A stretch of DNA of 64,000 bases from Aeromonas encheleia (lineage in GTDB: Bacteria; Pseudomonadota; Gammaproteobacteria; Enterobacterales; Aeromonadaceae): positions 1,879,001-1,943,000 of the forward strand of contig NZ_LR134376.1 of the NCBI RefSeq assembly GCF_900637545.1, written 5' to 3'. The notes beneath the pieces were generated by a model. That model worked only from the letters and a program-made list of their open reading frames with translations. It had not been told where the DNA came from and made no database searches. Shown one piece after another: positions 26,488-34,964 of this stretch (its first letter is position 1; each line of letters starts with the position of its first letter). The translations under genes were made by a program, and so were the position numbers.

Positions 26488-27390
26488 CTATTTGGCTATA
26501 TCCCTCACTTTCTGCTCCACCTGATGGGCGATGGCCCGAATATGTGCCAGTTCCAGCGTGCCGACGCGCAACTGTGGCAGCACCTTGGGCAGCGCGGCGG
26601 CACTGACGACATAGGGGGCAGTCGCCTTCTGATGCAGTTCGACATACCAGCCGGGTAGCACCAGGATCCCGCCCACCGGCACATCGGTGCCAGTGGCGCT
26701 ATTGAGCCAGTTGCGCACCGAGGTGACGTTGCGCCTGACCTGCTCCAGCGGCTCGGTTTCCACATGGTTCGGGAAGTGAAGCGCATTGTTTTCCACCCTG
26801 ACCTTGAACTGCTTGGTGCCGTCGTTGATGGGTTTGGAGCGACCCTTGGTCTCGACCACGAAGACGCCATTGGGGGAGATGATCAGATGATCGATGTTGA
26901 AGCCATCGAACGGGATATCGTGATAGACCCGATAGGGATGATCATTTGGCCTGACCAGATACTCGAGCTCCTGGCCCACCGCCAGCTCACAGGCATAGCC
27001 GAGTTTCAGATGTTGCAGGTGTCTGATGACTTTATAGATGCGATAGGAAAAGTAGCTAAAGGCACCCGCAGCCATCCCCCCGAGAATCACCAGTTGGCTG
27101 AGCGATACCCGAGTGCCGTCGAGGGTGTTTTTTAACAATGCCAGCAGGGCAATCATGAGCAACATCAATGGGGTCATCAACATGAGGCCGAAGAGATCGA
27201 TCCTCTGATCATCGATCTGTTCTTGCAGGGTATGACCTGCCGGCCTGAGCAGATCCCTGGTCAGCGGACTGGTGTGATGTCGCTTGTACCTCTTCATGAT
27301 GATCGTCATGACGCCCATCAGTAAAAAGATGGGACCTAAAAAGAGCAGGGCAATAGCCAGAATCGATGTGACTACAGAGGGGAGTTCCAT
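26488..27390 (-). CDS. Membrane protein with NERD (nuclease-related) domain
   Basis: A 300-residue protein with an N-terminal membrane helix (about 8-32) and a central hydrophobic pair (about 65-115), then a cytosolic NERD domain at about 130-245. The restriction-endonuclease-like core is visible in FDGFNIDHLIISPNGVFVVE, followed by TKGRSKP, that is D-x(n)-E-x-K. NERD proteins are predicted nucleases of unknown role. It lies between sbcB and a phosphatase gene on the same strand, with no defence genes nearby. The upstream gap (27391-27572) shows no gene. Confidence 0.8.
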   Translation of the reverse strand: MELPSVVTSILAIALLFLGPIFLLMGVMTIIMKRYKRHHTSPLTRDLLRPAGHTLQEQIDDQRIDLFGLMLMTPLMLLMIALLALLKNTLDGTRVSLSQLVILGGMAAGAFSYFSYRIYKVIRHLQHLKLGYACELAVGQELEYLVRPNDHPYRVYHDIPFDGFNIDHLIISPNGVFVVETKGRSKPINDGTKQFKVRVENNALHFPNHVETEPLEQVRRNVTSVRNWLNSATGTDVPVGGILVLPGWYVELHQKATAPYVVSAAALPKVLPQLRVGTLELAHIRAIAHQVEQKVRDIAK

Positions 27391-27572
27391 TCCATCTCCT
27401 TGAAGCGGGATAAACAGCGGGTTTAACTATGCCTATCCATGGACGGTGCACTCTTTTTGCCGCACGAACATAAGGGTGCAGAGAAAGGATAGTGGCCGTT
27501 AAGGCGGGCAGGTAAATCCTGTCGCAGCTGGGACATAGGTTGGGGCCCGATACAGATGTGAAGAGGCTCTGC

Positions 27573-28292
27573 TCAGGGGTTGCCACCGGGTGAGGTCACC
27601 GGCATCAGGCTGTGCAGATCGAGCAGGGTGAAGAAACCCCCCTCATGAGGGTACCAGCCACCGGTGTCTATGTAGTACACATTGCCTAGGCGGGCGGGGG
27701 CGCTCAGCGGGGTGTGACCCACCACCAGCGCAACCAGATCCACGACCCCACTCTCATCTCGCAGCTCTATGCGGCGGCGCGACCACAGGCAGACATTCTT
27801 GATGGACCGCAGCTGGCCGCCGGCCACCCCACCGTCCAGCTTGTCCAGCAGCGTTTGCCAGGAGGGGAAGGGGCAGTCGGCATGCAGCAGGCCGACCGGG
27901 CCGCTCGGGGTGGCCACCTCGATGGCAATCGGCAGTGCGCGGTAGCGGGCTGCAAATTCGTCTCGCTCGGCCCTGGTCAGGCGCTGAAACCAGGCGCCCC
28001 CATTCTGAATCCAGTTGTCTTTATCGCAGCTCTCGTGGCGGCAGACGTAGTCGTCGTGATTGCCACACACGGGGTGGAACCAGGGGTGTGCCAGCCAGTC
28101 GAGGGCCTGCGTGCACTCAGGCCCGCGATCGGTCAGATCGCCGACGGAGAACAGGCGATCGCACACCGGATCGAAACCCACCCGGTTCAGCGCCTGTTGC
28201 AGCAGCCCAAAATAGCCGTGGATGTCACCGACGGCCAGATCGCGCCCCTGGCGGTTGAGGGGGAAGCGTCGGATCAGTGGCGCCTTGTCCAT
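27573..28292 (-). CDS. PPP-family serine/threonine protein phosphatase (PrpA-like)
   Basis: A 239-residue metallophosphatase with the three PPP signatures: VGDIHGYF (about 22-29), GDLTDRGPE (about 50-58) and CGNHDDYV (about 74-81), with a late VVGHTPL. It would dephosphorylate Ser/Thr (or His) phosphoproteins in the cytosol using a binuclear metal centre. Start 28292 (MDKAPLI) has AGGAGG nearby. A longer ORF to 28493 is proline/arginine-rich and unlike the family. It resembles E. coli PrpA/PrpB; the partner is unknown. Confidence 0.85.
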   Translation of the reverse strand: MDKAPLIRRFPLNRQGRDLAVGDIHGYFGLLQQALNRVGFDPVCDRLFSVGDLTDRGPECTQALDWLAHPWFHPVCGNHDDYVCRHESCDKDNWIQNGGAWFQRLTRAERDEFAARYRALPIAIEVATPSGPVGLLHADCPFPSWQTLLDKLDGGVAGGQLRSIKNVCLWSRRRIELRDESGVVDLVALVVGHTPLSAPARLGNVYYIDTGGWYPHEGGFFTLLDLHSLMPVTSPGGNP

Positions 28293-28551
28293 GCCTTGCC
28301 TCCTTGGTTGGGGTTGTCGGCCCAGGGCGGTGCCGAATGGCCGCTGCGGATGATTGCGTCGTGGATAAGAGCAGCATGGCACGCTCTGCCTCGGCGGTGT
28401 AGGGGCTGGCGGGAGCAGGGCGCCCCGTCGCCCGGCGGCCGGGCTGGCGCACTCAGCGTCGCCGACTTTCCCGGCATTTTTCTGGGCATACACAGCCGAA
28501 GGATCCCATCCTAATGAAGACCGCCATCCGCTTCACACAGGGAGTCTCATC

Positions 28552-29277
28552 ATGGCCGAATACAGGGTTCGTCTGGTTGCCCGCCACCCGCTCGCCGAAG
28601 GCACCATGGCCTTTCATTTCGAAAAACCGGAAGGGTTTGACCACAAGCCCGGTCAGGCCCTGGATCTCAGCCTGCCGGGACACCAGGACAACCCCAGATC
28701 CCCCGATGTCCGCCACACCTTCTCCATCGTCAGTGCGCCCCATGAGGACGAGTTGCTGGTGGCCACCCGCATGCGGGACAGCGCCTTCAAGCGTGCGCTG
28801 GGCGCCCTGCCCCTCGACAGCAAGCTTCAGATCAACGGCCCATTCGGCTCGCTTACCCTGCACAAGCAGCCGGAGCGTGCCGGCGTGCTCATCGCCGGCG
28901 GCATCGGGATCACCCCCTTCATGAGCATGCTGCGGCACGCCGCCAAGCAGCAGACCCCGCAGGACTTGCTGCTGCTCTACAGCAACCGGCGACCGGAGGA
29001 TGCGGCCTTCCTGGCCGAGCTGCAGCGGCTCGAGCGACTCAACCCGAGATTCCGTCTGCTGGCGACCATGACCGACATGGCGCACTCGGCGCAGCCCTGG
29101 CAGGGCGAGACCCATGTCATCGACAGCCCCTGGCTGAAACAGGCCATCACCGGGCTGGCCAACCCGGTCTGCTACGTCTCAGGCCCGCCGCTCATGGTCG
29201 AGGCCATCTGCCAGGCGCTGACGGCGGCCGGCATGGATGAGGAGAACGTGCGCAGCGAATCCTTCTATGGCTATTGA
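28552..29277 (+). CDS. Ferredoxin-NADP reductase-like FAD/NAD(P)H oxidoreductase
   Basis: A 241-residue soluble flavoprotein. An FAD-binding beta-barrel contains PGQALDLSLP and RHTFSIVSAP (an RxYS-like motif, here RHTFS). The NAD domain contains GVLIAGGIGITPFMSML at about 102-119, and the C-terminus is SESFYGY, typical of the ferredoxin-reductase/NQR-F superfamily. There is no 2Fe-2S domain, so it must use a separate partner. GGGAG precedes the ATG. It stands alone, divergent from the phosphatase gene. Confidence 0.83.
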   Translation: MAEYRVRLVARHPLAEGTMAFHFEKPEGFDHKPGQALDLSLPGHQDNPRSPDVRHTFSIVSAPHEDELLVATRMRDSAFKRALGALPLDSKLQINGPFGSLTLHKQPERAGVLIAGGIGITPFMSMLRHAAKQQTPQDLLLLYSNRRPEDAAFLAELQRLERLNPRFRLLATMTDMAHSAQPWQGETHVIDSPWLKQAITGLANPVCYVSGPPLMVEAICQALTAAGMDEENVRSESFYGY

Positions 29278-29360
29278 ACGGGGGGCCGGCGCCACTCTTG
29301 TCGACTGCCGATTGAAATAGCGGCCTGTCATGTCGTGCGCGGCAGGCCTGCCTACCAGCC

Positions 29361-29390
29361 GTCCCGCCCTCGCGGCGGGACGCGCTTTTT
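29361..29390 (+). terminator. Intrinsic terminator after the oxidoreductase gene
   Basis: An 8-bp stem GTCCCGCC / GGCGGGAC with a five-base loop, then GCGCTTTTT. Confidence 0.87.
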
Positions 29391-29600
29391 CCCTGCTCGT
29401 ACATAAGGTTACAGAAGATTGATAGCCGCCCCGAGGGGGCTGGTGTAAACCTGATGGCGACTGGCAGGGAGGGGGGCGCGGCGACGGCACCCCGGCCGAG
29501 GTTCGTTCTCATTTGGACTGTATTTTCTCCACCCGACGTGGATTCTCTCCTTAGTCTCAATGGGGTGTGTTTGTTATTTCTCTCCTGACAGGAATCTTGA
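29391..29600 (+). other. mprF upstream region
   Basis: About 210 bases without a gene, which must contain the mprF promoter. I find no convincing PhoP box or other operator. Confidence 0.5.
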
Positions 29601-32150
29601 ATGCGGCGTTCGCTGTTAATCTGGTTGGGCCCCCTGTGCAGCCTGTTGCTGCTGGGGGCGGCATTGACCGTGCTGTATCGTTTGACCCACCTCTGGCACT
29701 GGCACGACATCCGGCTGGCCATCTGGTCCCAGCCCTTGCCGCAGCTGGGCGGGGCGCTGTTGCTGACCCTGCTCAGCTACGGCTGCCTCTGCTGCTATGA
29801 CCTGCTGGCGGTGCGCGCACTCGGCAGGCGACTGCCCTGGCAACAGATCGGCATGACCTCCTTCATCGCCTACACCTTCTCCAATACCCTGGGGTTCGCG
29901 TTGCTGACCGGCTCCTCGGTGCGCTACCGGATCTACTCCTCGCTCGGACTCGGCACGGGGGAGGTGGCCAGAGTCATACTGTTCTGCTCCATCACCTTCT
30001 TCCTCGGTCTGCTGGCCTGGGGCGGCGGCGCCTTGTTGCTGGGGCAGGCCGCCAGCCTGTTGCCTGGCTGGCCGGCATGGACCGGCTGGCTGTTGCAGCT
30101 GGTCGGCGCCCTGGCGCTGCTGGCGGTGCTGGGCTATCTGCTGTGGCCCAGGTCGGCCCTCTCCTGGCGCGGGCACGAGCTGGTGTTGCCAACCTTCAAG
30201 ACTCGCCTGCTGCAACTGCTGATCGCCCTGCTGGACTGGATGGCCGCCGCCGCCGTGCTCTATGTGCTGTTGCCGGCGGGCAGCGTCTCCTACCCGGTGC
30301 TGCTCAGCGCCTTCGTGCTCGCCAGCTTCCTCGGGGTGCTGGCTCATGTGCCCGGCGGGATAGGGGTGTTCGAGGCGAGCATGAGCCTGCTGCTCGCCCA
30401 GTATCTGCCGGTAGACAAATTGCTGGCCTCCTTGCTGCTCTATCGCTGCGCCTATTACCTACTGCCCTTCTTCTGCGCCCTGCTGCTGTTTGCCAGCCAG
30501 GAGGCCTTGCAGCAGCGGGCCCGCTGGCACCGGCTGCAGGGGATCATGGCCGCCATGCGCGAATTCCTGCCGGCCCTGGTAAGCCTGGGCACCTTCGCGG
30601 CCGGCACCCTGCTGCTCTGCTCCGGCATGCTGCCGACCATGCGAGGGCGGATCGAAGCCTTGCTGCAGCTGTTGCCGCTGCACCTGCTGGAGCTGTCCCA
30701 TGTGCTCGGCAGCGTCAGCGGCGTGCTGCTGATCCTGCTGGCACACAGTCTCTATCGGCGCCACGATGCCGCCTTCCGGATCACCCAGTGGCTGCTGGCG
30801 CTCGGGATGTTCTTCTCCCTGCTCAAGGGATTTGACTGGGAGTCGGCTCTGCTGCTCGGCACCTTCCTGCTGATCATCAGCCCCTGCCGCAGTCTGTTTT
30901 ACCGCAAGGGCTCCCTGCTGCATGCCCAGTTCACCCCGGGTTGGCTCCTGTCGGTGGGCGCCGTGCTGCTGTGGGCGCTGTGGCTGCTGCTGTTCTCCTA
31001 TAGCCAGGTGGCGTATGACCACAGCCTCTGGCTCCACTTCTCGCCCCATGGCGCCGCCTCCCGTGGCCTGCGCGCCATGGGCAGCGTGATCGCCGTGCTG
31101 GCCGCGGTCGGGGTAGCGCAACTGCTGGCTCCCTTGCGGATCTCCGGCCACAAGCCGGACCAGGAGGCGCTGGTCCGGGCGCAGGCACTGGTGCGGCGGG
31201 AGGGTGGTGGCCACGGCTATCTGGCGCAGCTCGGTGACAAGTCGTTGCTGTTTCACCCCGGTGGCGAGGCGTTTCTGATGTATGGGGTCGAGGGCAATGG
31301 CTGGATAGTGATGGGGGATCCCATCGGCCATGCCTCGCTCATCGAGGAGCTGCTCTGGCAGTTTCGCGAGCTGTGCGATGAGCACGACGTCAACCCGGTG
31401 TTCTATCAGGTGTCGGCCCGCTATCTGCCGCTCTATCTGGATCTCGGACTGATCCCGTTCAAGCTGGGGGAGGAGGCCATCGTCGAGCTGCGCGAGTTCG
31501 ATCTCGCCAGCAGTCGGCTGCGCAACCTGCGCCAGAGCCATGCCAAGGGCAAGCGGGAGGGGTTGTCGTTCGAGGTGGTGGACGCAGATCGGGTCGTCGC
31601 CTTGTTGCCCAACCTGAGCGCCATCTCCGACGCCTGGTTGCAGGGCAAACAGGGCAAGGAGAAGGGCTTCTCGGTGGGCAGTTTCGAGCCCGGCTACCTC
31701 GCCTTGAGCCCGGCGGCGCTGGTGCGACAGGGTGGGGATCTCGTCGGGTTTGCCAACCTCTGGGTCAGCGATGACAAGGAGAGCCTCTCCATCGATCTGA
31801 TGCGCTACGACACGGATGCGGGCACGGCGCCCATCATGGATTTCCTGTTCGTCGAGCTGCTGCTGTGGGGCAAGGCAGAAGGCTATGCCAGCTTCAACCT
31901 CGGTATGGCACCCATGTCCGGCTTCAACGACCACCCGCTCGGTGGTTACTGGGCCCGGCTTGGCAACACCCTCTTCACCCGGGGCAGCCGTTTCTACAAC
32001 TTCCAGGGGCTGCGGCGTTACAAGGAGAAGTTCTCCCCGCGCTGGGAGCCCCGCTATCTGCTCTGCACCAGCCGATTGGCGCTGCCCGGTACCCTGACCC
32101 ACCTGATCTCCCTGATAAGCCGCGGCCCGCTCGGGCTGATGAAGAAATAG
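29601..32150 (+). CDS. mprF: Bifunctional lysyl/alanyl-phosphatidylglycerol synthase-flippase MprF
   Basis: Transfers an amino acid from aminoacyl-tRNA to phosphatidylglycerol and flips the product, lowering surface charge and raising resistance to cationic peptides. The 849-residue protein has an N-terminal flippase region of 12-14 membrane helices to about 510 (ANVPGG-type motif LAHVPGGIGVFEASM), then a cytosolic GNAT-like synthase domain with GWIVMGDPIG and FNLGMAPMSGF near 770-780. Lys versus Ala specificity cannot be read. A VirJ-type hydrolase follows, as with the alanyl-PG pair PA0920/PA0919 of Pseudomonas and lpiA/acvB of Agrobacterium. Confidence 0.92.
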   Translation: MRRSLLIWLGPLCSLLLLGAALTVLYRLTHLWHWHDIRLAIWSQPLPQLGGALLLTLLSYGCLCCYDLLAVRALGRRLPWQQIGMTSFIAYTFSNTLGFALLTGSSVRYRIYSSLGLGTGEVARVILFCSITFFLGLLAWGGGALLLGQAASLLPGWPAWTGWLLQLVGALALLAVLGYLLWPRSALSWRGHELVLPTFKTRLLQLLIALLDWMAAAAVLYVLLPAGSVSYPVLLSAFVLASFLGVLAHVPGGIGVFEASMSLLLAQYLPVDKLLASLLLYRCAYYLLPFFCALLLFASQEALQQRARWHRLQGIMAAMREFLPALVSLGTFAAGTLLLCSGMLPTMRGRIEALLQLLPLHLLELSHVLGSVSGVLLILLAHSLYRRHDAAFRITQWLLALGMFFSLLKGFDWESALLLGTFLLIISPCRSLFYRKGSLLHAQFTPGWLLSVGAVLLWALWLLLFSYSQVAYDHSLWLHFSPHGAASRGLRAMGSVIAVLAAVGVAQLLAPLRISGHKPDQEALVRAQALVRREGGGHGYLAQLGDKSLLFHPGGEAFLMYGVEGNGWIVMGDPIGHASLIEELLWQFRELCDEHDVNPVFYQVSARYLPLYLDLGLIPFKLGEEAIVELREFDLASSRLRNLRQSHAKGKREGLSFEVVDADRVVALLPNLSAISDAWLQGKQGKEKGFSVGSFEPGYLALSPAALVRQGGDLVGFANLWVSDDKESLSIDLMRYDTDAGTAPIMDFLFVELLLWGKAEGYASFNLGMAPMSGFNDHPLGGYWARLGNTLFTRGSRFYNFQGLRRYKEKFSPRWEPRYLLCTSRLALPGTLTHLISLISRGPLGLMKK

Positions 32151-32159
32151 GAGTCGGCC

Positions 32160-32264
32160 ATGAGAGCCCTGTTGTTACTGCCCCTGTGTTGTGCTTTTCC
32201 ACCCCCCCCCCCCCCGAGCCGGAGCCTGCTTTGGCCCGTCAAGCGAAACGGGAGTGGCTCATGA
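32160..32264 (+). CDS. 34-codon leader ORF with poly-C tract, overlapping virJ start
   Basis: The ORF begins with a second, diverged copy of the virJ start region: GAGTCGGCC-ATGAGAGCCCTG here against GGAGTGGCTC-ATGAGAGCACTA 101 bases later. It reads MRALLLLPLCCAF, then prolines from the poly-C tract, and stops at TGA overlapping the virJ ATG (ATGA). With 14 Cs it ends exactly on the virJ start, allowing translational coupling. With 12 or 15 Cs it would fuse in frame to VirJ. It could be a contingency switch or only a duplication scar. Confidence 0.5.
   Translation: MRALLLLPLCCAFPPPPPPSRSLLWPVKRNGSGS
32202..32215 (+). repeat. Homopolymeric C tract (14 C)
   Basis: Fourteen consecutive Cs lie inside the leader ORF between mprF and the virJ-type gene. 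Tracts of this length slip readily in replication, so the length may vary between cells and may also be prone to sequencing error. Confidence 0.9.
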
Positions 32265-32965
32265 GAGCACTATTGCTATTGCTGCTGTGTTGTTCTTTTC
32301 CGCTCTTCGCCGCCTCGGTGAAGGCGGATCTCGGCCTGGTGGAACTGCCGGTGGCGCAGGCATCGTCGGCGCCCATGGTGGTGTTCCTGAGCGGGGACGG
32401 GGGCTGGGCCGCGCTGGACAAGGGGCTGAGCGCCGAGCTGCAGCGCCATGGCATGCCGGTGGTGGGCTGGAGTTCGCTTAGCTACTACTGGCAGAAGAAG
32501 ACGCCGGCGCAGGCGACCCGGGATCTGGTGCGGATCCTGGACGACTATCGGGCGCGTTGGGGACGCCAGCGCTGGCTGCTGGTGGGCTTCTCCTTCGGCG
32601 CCGAGATAGTGCCCTTCGTCATCAACCGCCTGCCGGAGGCCTATCGCAACAGCCTGGTGGGGGCCGTGATGCTCTCCCCCTCGACCGCGTCGGATTTCGA
32701 GATCCATGTCAGCGACATGGTGGTACATGGTGAGGCGGGCAGCTATCCCACCCAGCCCGAGGTCAAGGCCATCCACAGCCTGCCGCTGCTCTGCGTGCAG
32801 GGGGCCGAGGATGACTCCCCGGTGCGGCTATGCCCTCGGCTGCAGCAGGCCAACGTCAGGACAGTCACGCTGCCGGGGGCGCACCACTTCGATGACGACT
32901 ATGGTGCGCTGTTTCAGAGCATCGCCGCTCATCTGCCTCTGGTGCAGGGGTCGGCTGCGCCGTGA
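32261..32965 (+). CDS. VirJ/AcvB-family periplasmic hydrolase (probable aminoacyl-PG hydrolase)
   Basis: A 234-residue alpha/beta-hydrolase with a signal peptide (MRALLLLLLCCSFPLFAA). The VirJ domain is clear: VVFLSGDGGWAALDKG near 39-54, VGWSSLSYYWQKKTP, the nucleophile motif GFSFGAEIVPFV (Ser near 110) and the catalytic His in GAHHFDDDY near the end. By comparison with Pseudomonas PA0919 and Agrobacterium AcvB, it would hydrolyse the aminoacyl-phosphatidylglycerol made by MprF. The ATG overlaps the stop of the leader ORF, so its translation may depend on the C tract. Confidence 0.85.
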   Translation: MRALLLLLLCCSFPLFAASVKADLGLVELPVAQASSAPMVVFLSGDGGWAALDKGLSAELQRHGMPVVGWSSLSYYWQKKTPAQATRDLVRILDDYRARWGRQRWLLVGFSFGAEIVPFVINRLPEAYRNSLVGAVMLSPSTASDFEIHVSDMVVHGEAGSYPTQPEVKAIHSLPLLCVQGAEDDSPVRLCPRLQQANVRTVTLPGAHHFDDDYGALFQSIAAHLPLVQGSAAP

Positions 32966-33055
32966 TCTCGGGTGGCAAGGCCAGGTCGGATGGTGTTGGG
33001 ATGAGGCAGGCGTGACGGGTTGGAGGGAGCAAGGCAATCAATGGGGCAGGGCCTA

Positions 33056-33084
33056 GAGGCGAGCCCGATGAATTGGCCCGCCTC
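33056..33084. terminator. Hairpin between convergent virJ-type gene and eda
   Basis: Arms GAGGCGAGCC and GGCCCGCCTC pair at nine of ten positions around a nine-base loop. There is no U-run, so it is only a possible terminator. Confidence 0.4.
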
Positions 33085-33102
33085 ATGGGTACTTCTGGGT
33101 CG

Positions 33103-33723
33103 TTAAAGCGCGGCCATGGCCTCTCTGACCAGGGCGCCTATCTTGTCCCACTCCCGCCGATCGATGAGATCGGCCGGGACCATCCAGGTGCCACCGCAGG
33201 CAAACACCGACGTCAGGGCCAGGTAATCCTTCACATTGCTCGGGCTGACACCGCCGGTGGGCATGAAGCTGATCGGGTAGACGGCACTCATGGCCTTGAG
33301 CATGGGCAGGCCACCGGAGGGCTCCGCCGGGAAGAACTTGAGGGTGCGCAAGCCCAGCTCCATCGCCTGCTCGACCAGGCTGGGGTTGTTGACCCCGGGG
33401 ATCATCAGCACGCCGCGTGCCTGGCAATACTGGACGATGCGCGGGTTGAGGCCGGGGCTCACGATGAAATCCACCCCGGCGTCGATGGCCTGATCCACCT
33501 GGGCGGTGGTGAGCACGGTGCCGGCACCGATGATCATGTCGGGGAAGGCGGCCCGCAGCTGGCGGATGGCGTCGGCGGCGGCGGGGGTGCGGAAGGTGAT
33601 CTCGGCGCTCGGCATGCCGTTGTCCATCAGGGCCCGACCCAGGTCCACGGCGTCATCGGCATCCTTGATGGCGATGACGGGAATGATCTTCAGGGTCGAC
33701 AATTTTTCAAGCAATGCTGACAT
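33103..33723 (-). CDS. eda: KDPG aldolase (2-dehydro-3-deoxyphosphogluconate aldolase)
   Basis: Splits 2-keto-3-deoxy-6-phosphogluconate into pyruvate and glyceraldehyde-3-phosphate, the last step of uronate and Entner-Doudoroff catabolism. The 206-residue class I aldolase has the catalytic Glu in GMPSAEITFRT (about 35-45) and the Schiff-base Lys in LKFFPAEPSGG (about 130-140). Its start lies inside the end of kdgK (17-bp overlap), so the two are translationally coupled in one operon. This is a catabolic copy linked to kdgK, not one linked to edd. Confidence 0.95.
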   Translation of the reverse strand: MSALLEKLSTLKIIPVIAIKDADDAVDLGRALMDNGMPSAEITFRTPAAADAIRQLRAAFPDMIIGAGTVLTTAQVDQAIDAGVDFIVSPGLNPRIVQYCQARGVLMIPGVNNPSLVEQAMELGLRTLKFFPAEPSGGLPMLKAMSAVYPISFMPTGGVSPSNVKDYLALTSVFACGGTWMVPADLIDRREWDKIGALVREAMAAL

Positions 33724-34669
33724 GGGATGCCTCTGTGGTAGGAAGGGGAGTGGTCGGCATCGCCGGGCGGGGAATGATGGCCCCGCGATGCTGGATGACG
33801 GTGCTGGCCAGCAGATGGGCATAGTGCGCCGCCTCGCTCGCCGCCTGTCCGGCCAGCCGCTTGGCGAGGTAGCCGGCGCTGAACGAGTCACCCGCTGCCG
33901 TGGTATCGATCACCAGCTCCTTGGCCAGTGACATGGCAGGGACCTCGTCGTGCCGCTCGCCTTGCACTATGAGGCAGGGCTCGGCGCCGCGTTTGATGAT
34001 GATTTCCGGCACGCCGAGCGCCTGGGTGCGCGTCAGGGTCTGGGTCTCATGACTGTCGCCCCAGAGCGCTATCTCGTCATCCAGCGTCAGGAAGGCGATA
34101 TCCGTCAGTGCCAGCACGGCGCCATAGGCCTGCTGCGCCGCCTCTTTGCTTTCCCACAGCCGTGGCCGGTAGTTGTTGTCGAACGCTATCTTCACGCCGG
34201 CCGCCCGGCACTCGGCCAGTCGTCGCAACAGGTTCAAGCGATCGGCGGGGGAGAGGATGGCGAGGCTGATGCCACTCAGGTAGAGGTAGTCAAAGCCGCG
34301 CAGTTGCTGGCAGATGGTCTCGGCCGTCGGGCCCTGCAGCCAGTAGCGGGCCGCCGCGTCGTTGCGCCAGTAGTGGAAGGTGCGCTCGCCTTGTTCATCG
34401 GTCTCGATGAGGTAGAGGCCGGGCAGCTTCTGTTCGAGGCGCTGCACCAGCTCGGTGTGAATCCCTTCCTGTTGCCACTGGGCCAGCATGGCGTCGCTCA
34501 TGGCGTCGGTGCCGAGGGCCGTCACATAGTGCACGGCCAACTCGGGGTTGGCACGGGTCAGGTAGACCGCCGTGTTGAGGGTGTCTCCGCCGAAGTGGCG
34601 CACTATGCCCGCCTTGCTCTCGGATAGTTCGATCATGCACTCGCCGATGACGGCAATCTTGGTAGGCAT
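33707..34669 (-). CDS. kdgK: 2-keto-3-deoxygluconate kinase
   Basis: Phosphorylates KDG to KDPG. The 320-residue PfkB/ribokinase-family protein starts MPTKIAVIGECMIELSES at 34669 with GGAGG upstream. The substrate-binding HFGGDTLNTAVYL (about 25-37) and the ATP/anion-hole motif IDTTAAGDSFSAGYL, with its catalytic Asp, are intact. The ORF overlaps eda. A KdgR-type box and a CRP-like site lie within 110 bases upstream, as expected for a uronate catabolic operon. Confidence 0.95.
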   Translation of the reverse strand: MPTKIAVIGECMIELSESKAGIVRHFGGDTLNTAVYLTRANPELAVHYVTALGTDAMSDAMLAQWQQEGIHTELVQRLEQKLPGLYLIETDEQGERTFHYWRNDAAARYWLQGPTAETICQQLRGFDYLYLSGISLAILSPADRLNLLRRLAECRAAGVKIAFDNNYRPRLWESKEAAQQAYGAVLALTDIAFLTLDDEIALWGDSHETQTLTRTQALGVPEIIIKRGAEPCLIVQGERHDEVPAMSLAKELVIDTTAAGDSFSAGYLAKRLAGQAASEAAHYAHLLASTVIQHRGAIIPRPAMPTTPLPTTEASHVSIA

Positions 34670-34728
34670 ATGTCCTCCCGCGTTGATGATGGGGCACATT
34701 ATATGTCATGCCTCATCGCCATCAAGTA

Positions 34729-34748
34729 AATTAAAACAATGTTTCATT
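34729..34748 (-). promoter_or_regulatory. KdgR box upstream of kdgK-eda
   Basis: AATTAAAACAATGTTTCATT is a near-palindrome matching the KdgR/IclR-type consensus AATRAAAYRNYRTTTYATT with one deviation. It lies 60-79 bases upstream of the kdgK start and stands out as AT-rich in GC-rich DNA. Confidence 0.8.
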
Positions 34749-34762
34749 AAATTATTTCTAAA

Positions 34763-34778
34763 TGTGAATTTGATCTGG
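34763..34778 (-). promoter_or_regulatory. Candidate CRP site upstream of kdgK
   Basis: TGTGA-ATTTGA-TCTGG has one full half-site and a degenerate second half. It is plausible for catabolite control of the operon but weak. Confidence 0.4.
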
Positions 34779-34918
34779 AAGGGATGAGGACCAGTCTTTT
34801 GCTGGCCGGTTGGTCACAGCTCCGGCTATGGCGGCGCGGATCGAACAGGGCATGGCACGGGTCAGCTAGGGTGGCGTCGTCCAGCGCCAATATCCGCGGC
34901 CATGACTATGATTGCGCA

Positions 34919-34943
34919 GTCGTTTTAAATATAATAAAACGAC
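34919..34943. promoter_or_regulatory. 25-bp palindrome in the kdgR promoter
   Basis: Perfect 9-bp arms GTCGTTTTA and TAAAACGAC flank the spacer AATATAA, 22-46 bases upstream of kdgR. The arms face the opposite way from the usual KdgR box (GTTTTA...TAAAAC rather than AAAAC...GTTTT). It may be an autoregulatory operator or the site of another regulator; the AT-rich centre may also be the -10. Confidence 0.6.
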
Positions 34944-34964
34944 GGAATTTATAAGGAGATCCCT

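Noticed and set aside
30459-32102. 547-codon minus-strand frame opposite mprF
   Set aside because: Gln- and Gly-rich antisense composition with no recognisable domain; mprF explains the region.
32191-32481. 96-codon ORF in the third frame over the poly-C tract and virJ start
   Set aside because: Out of frame with VirJ, whose hydrolase motifs are clear in the other frame. It only shows where a 13- or 16-C tract would lead.
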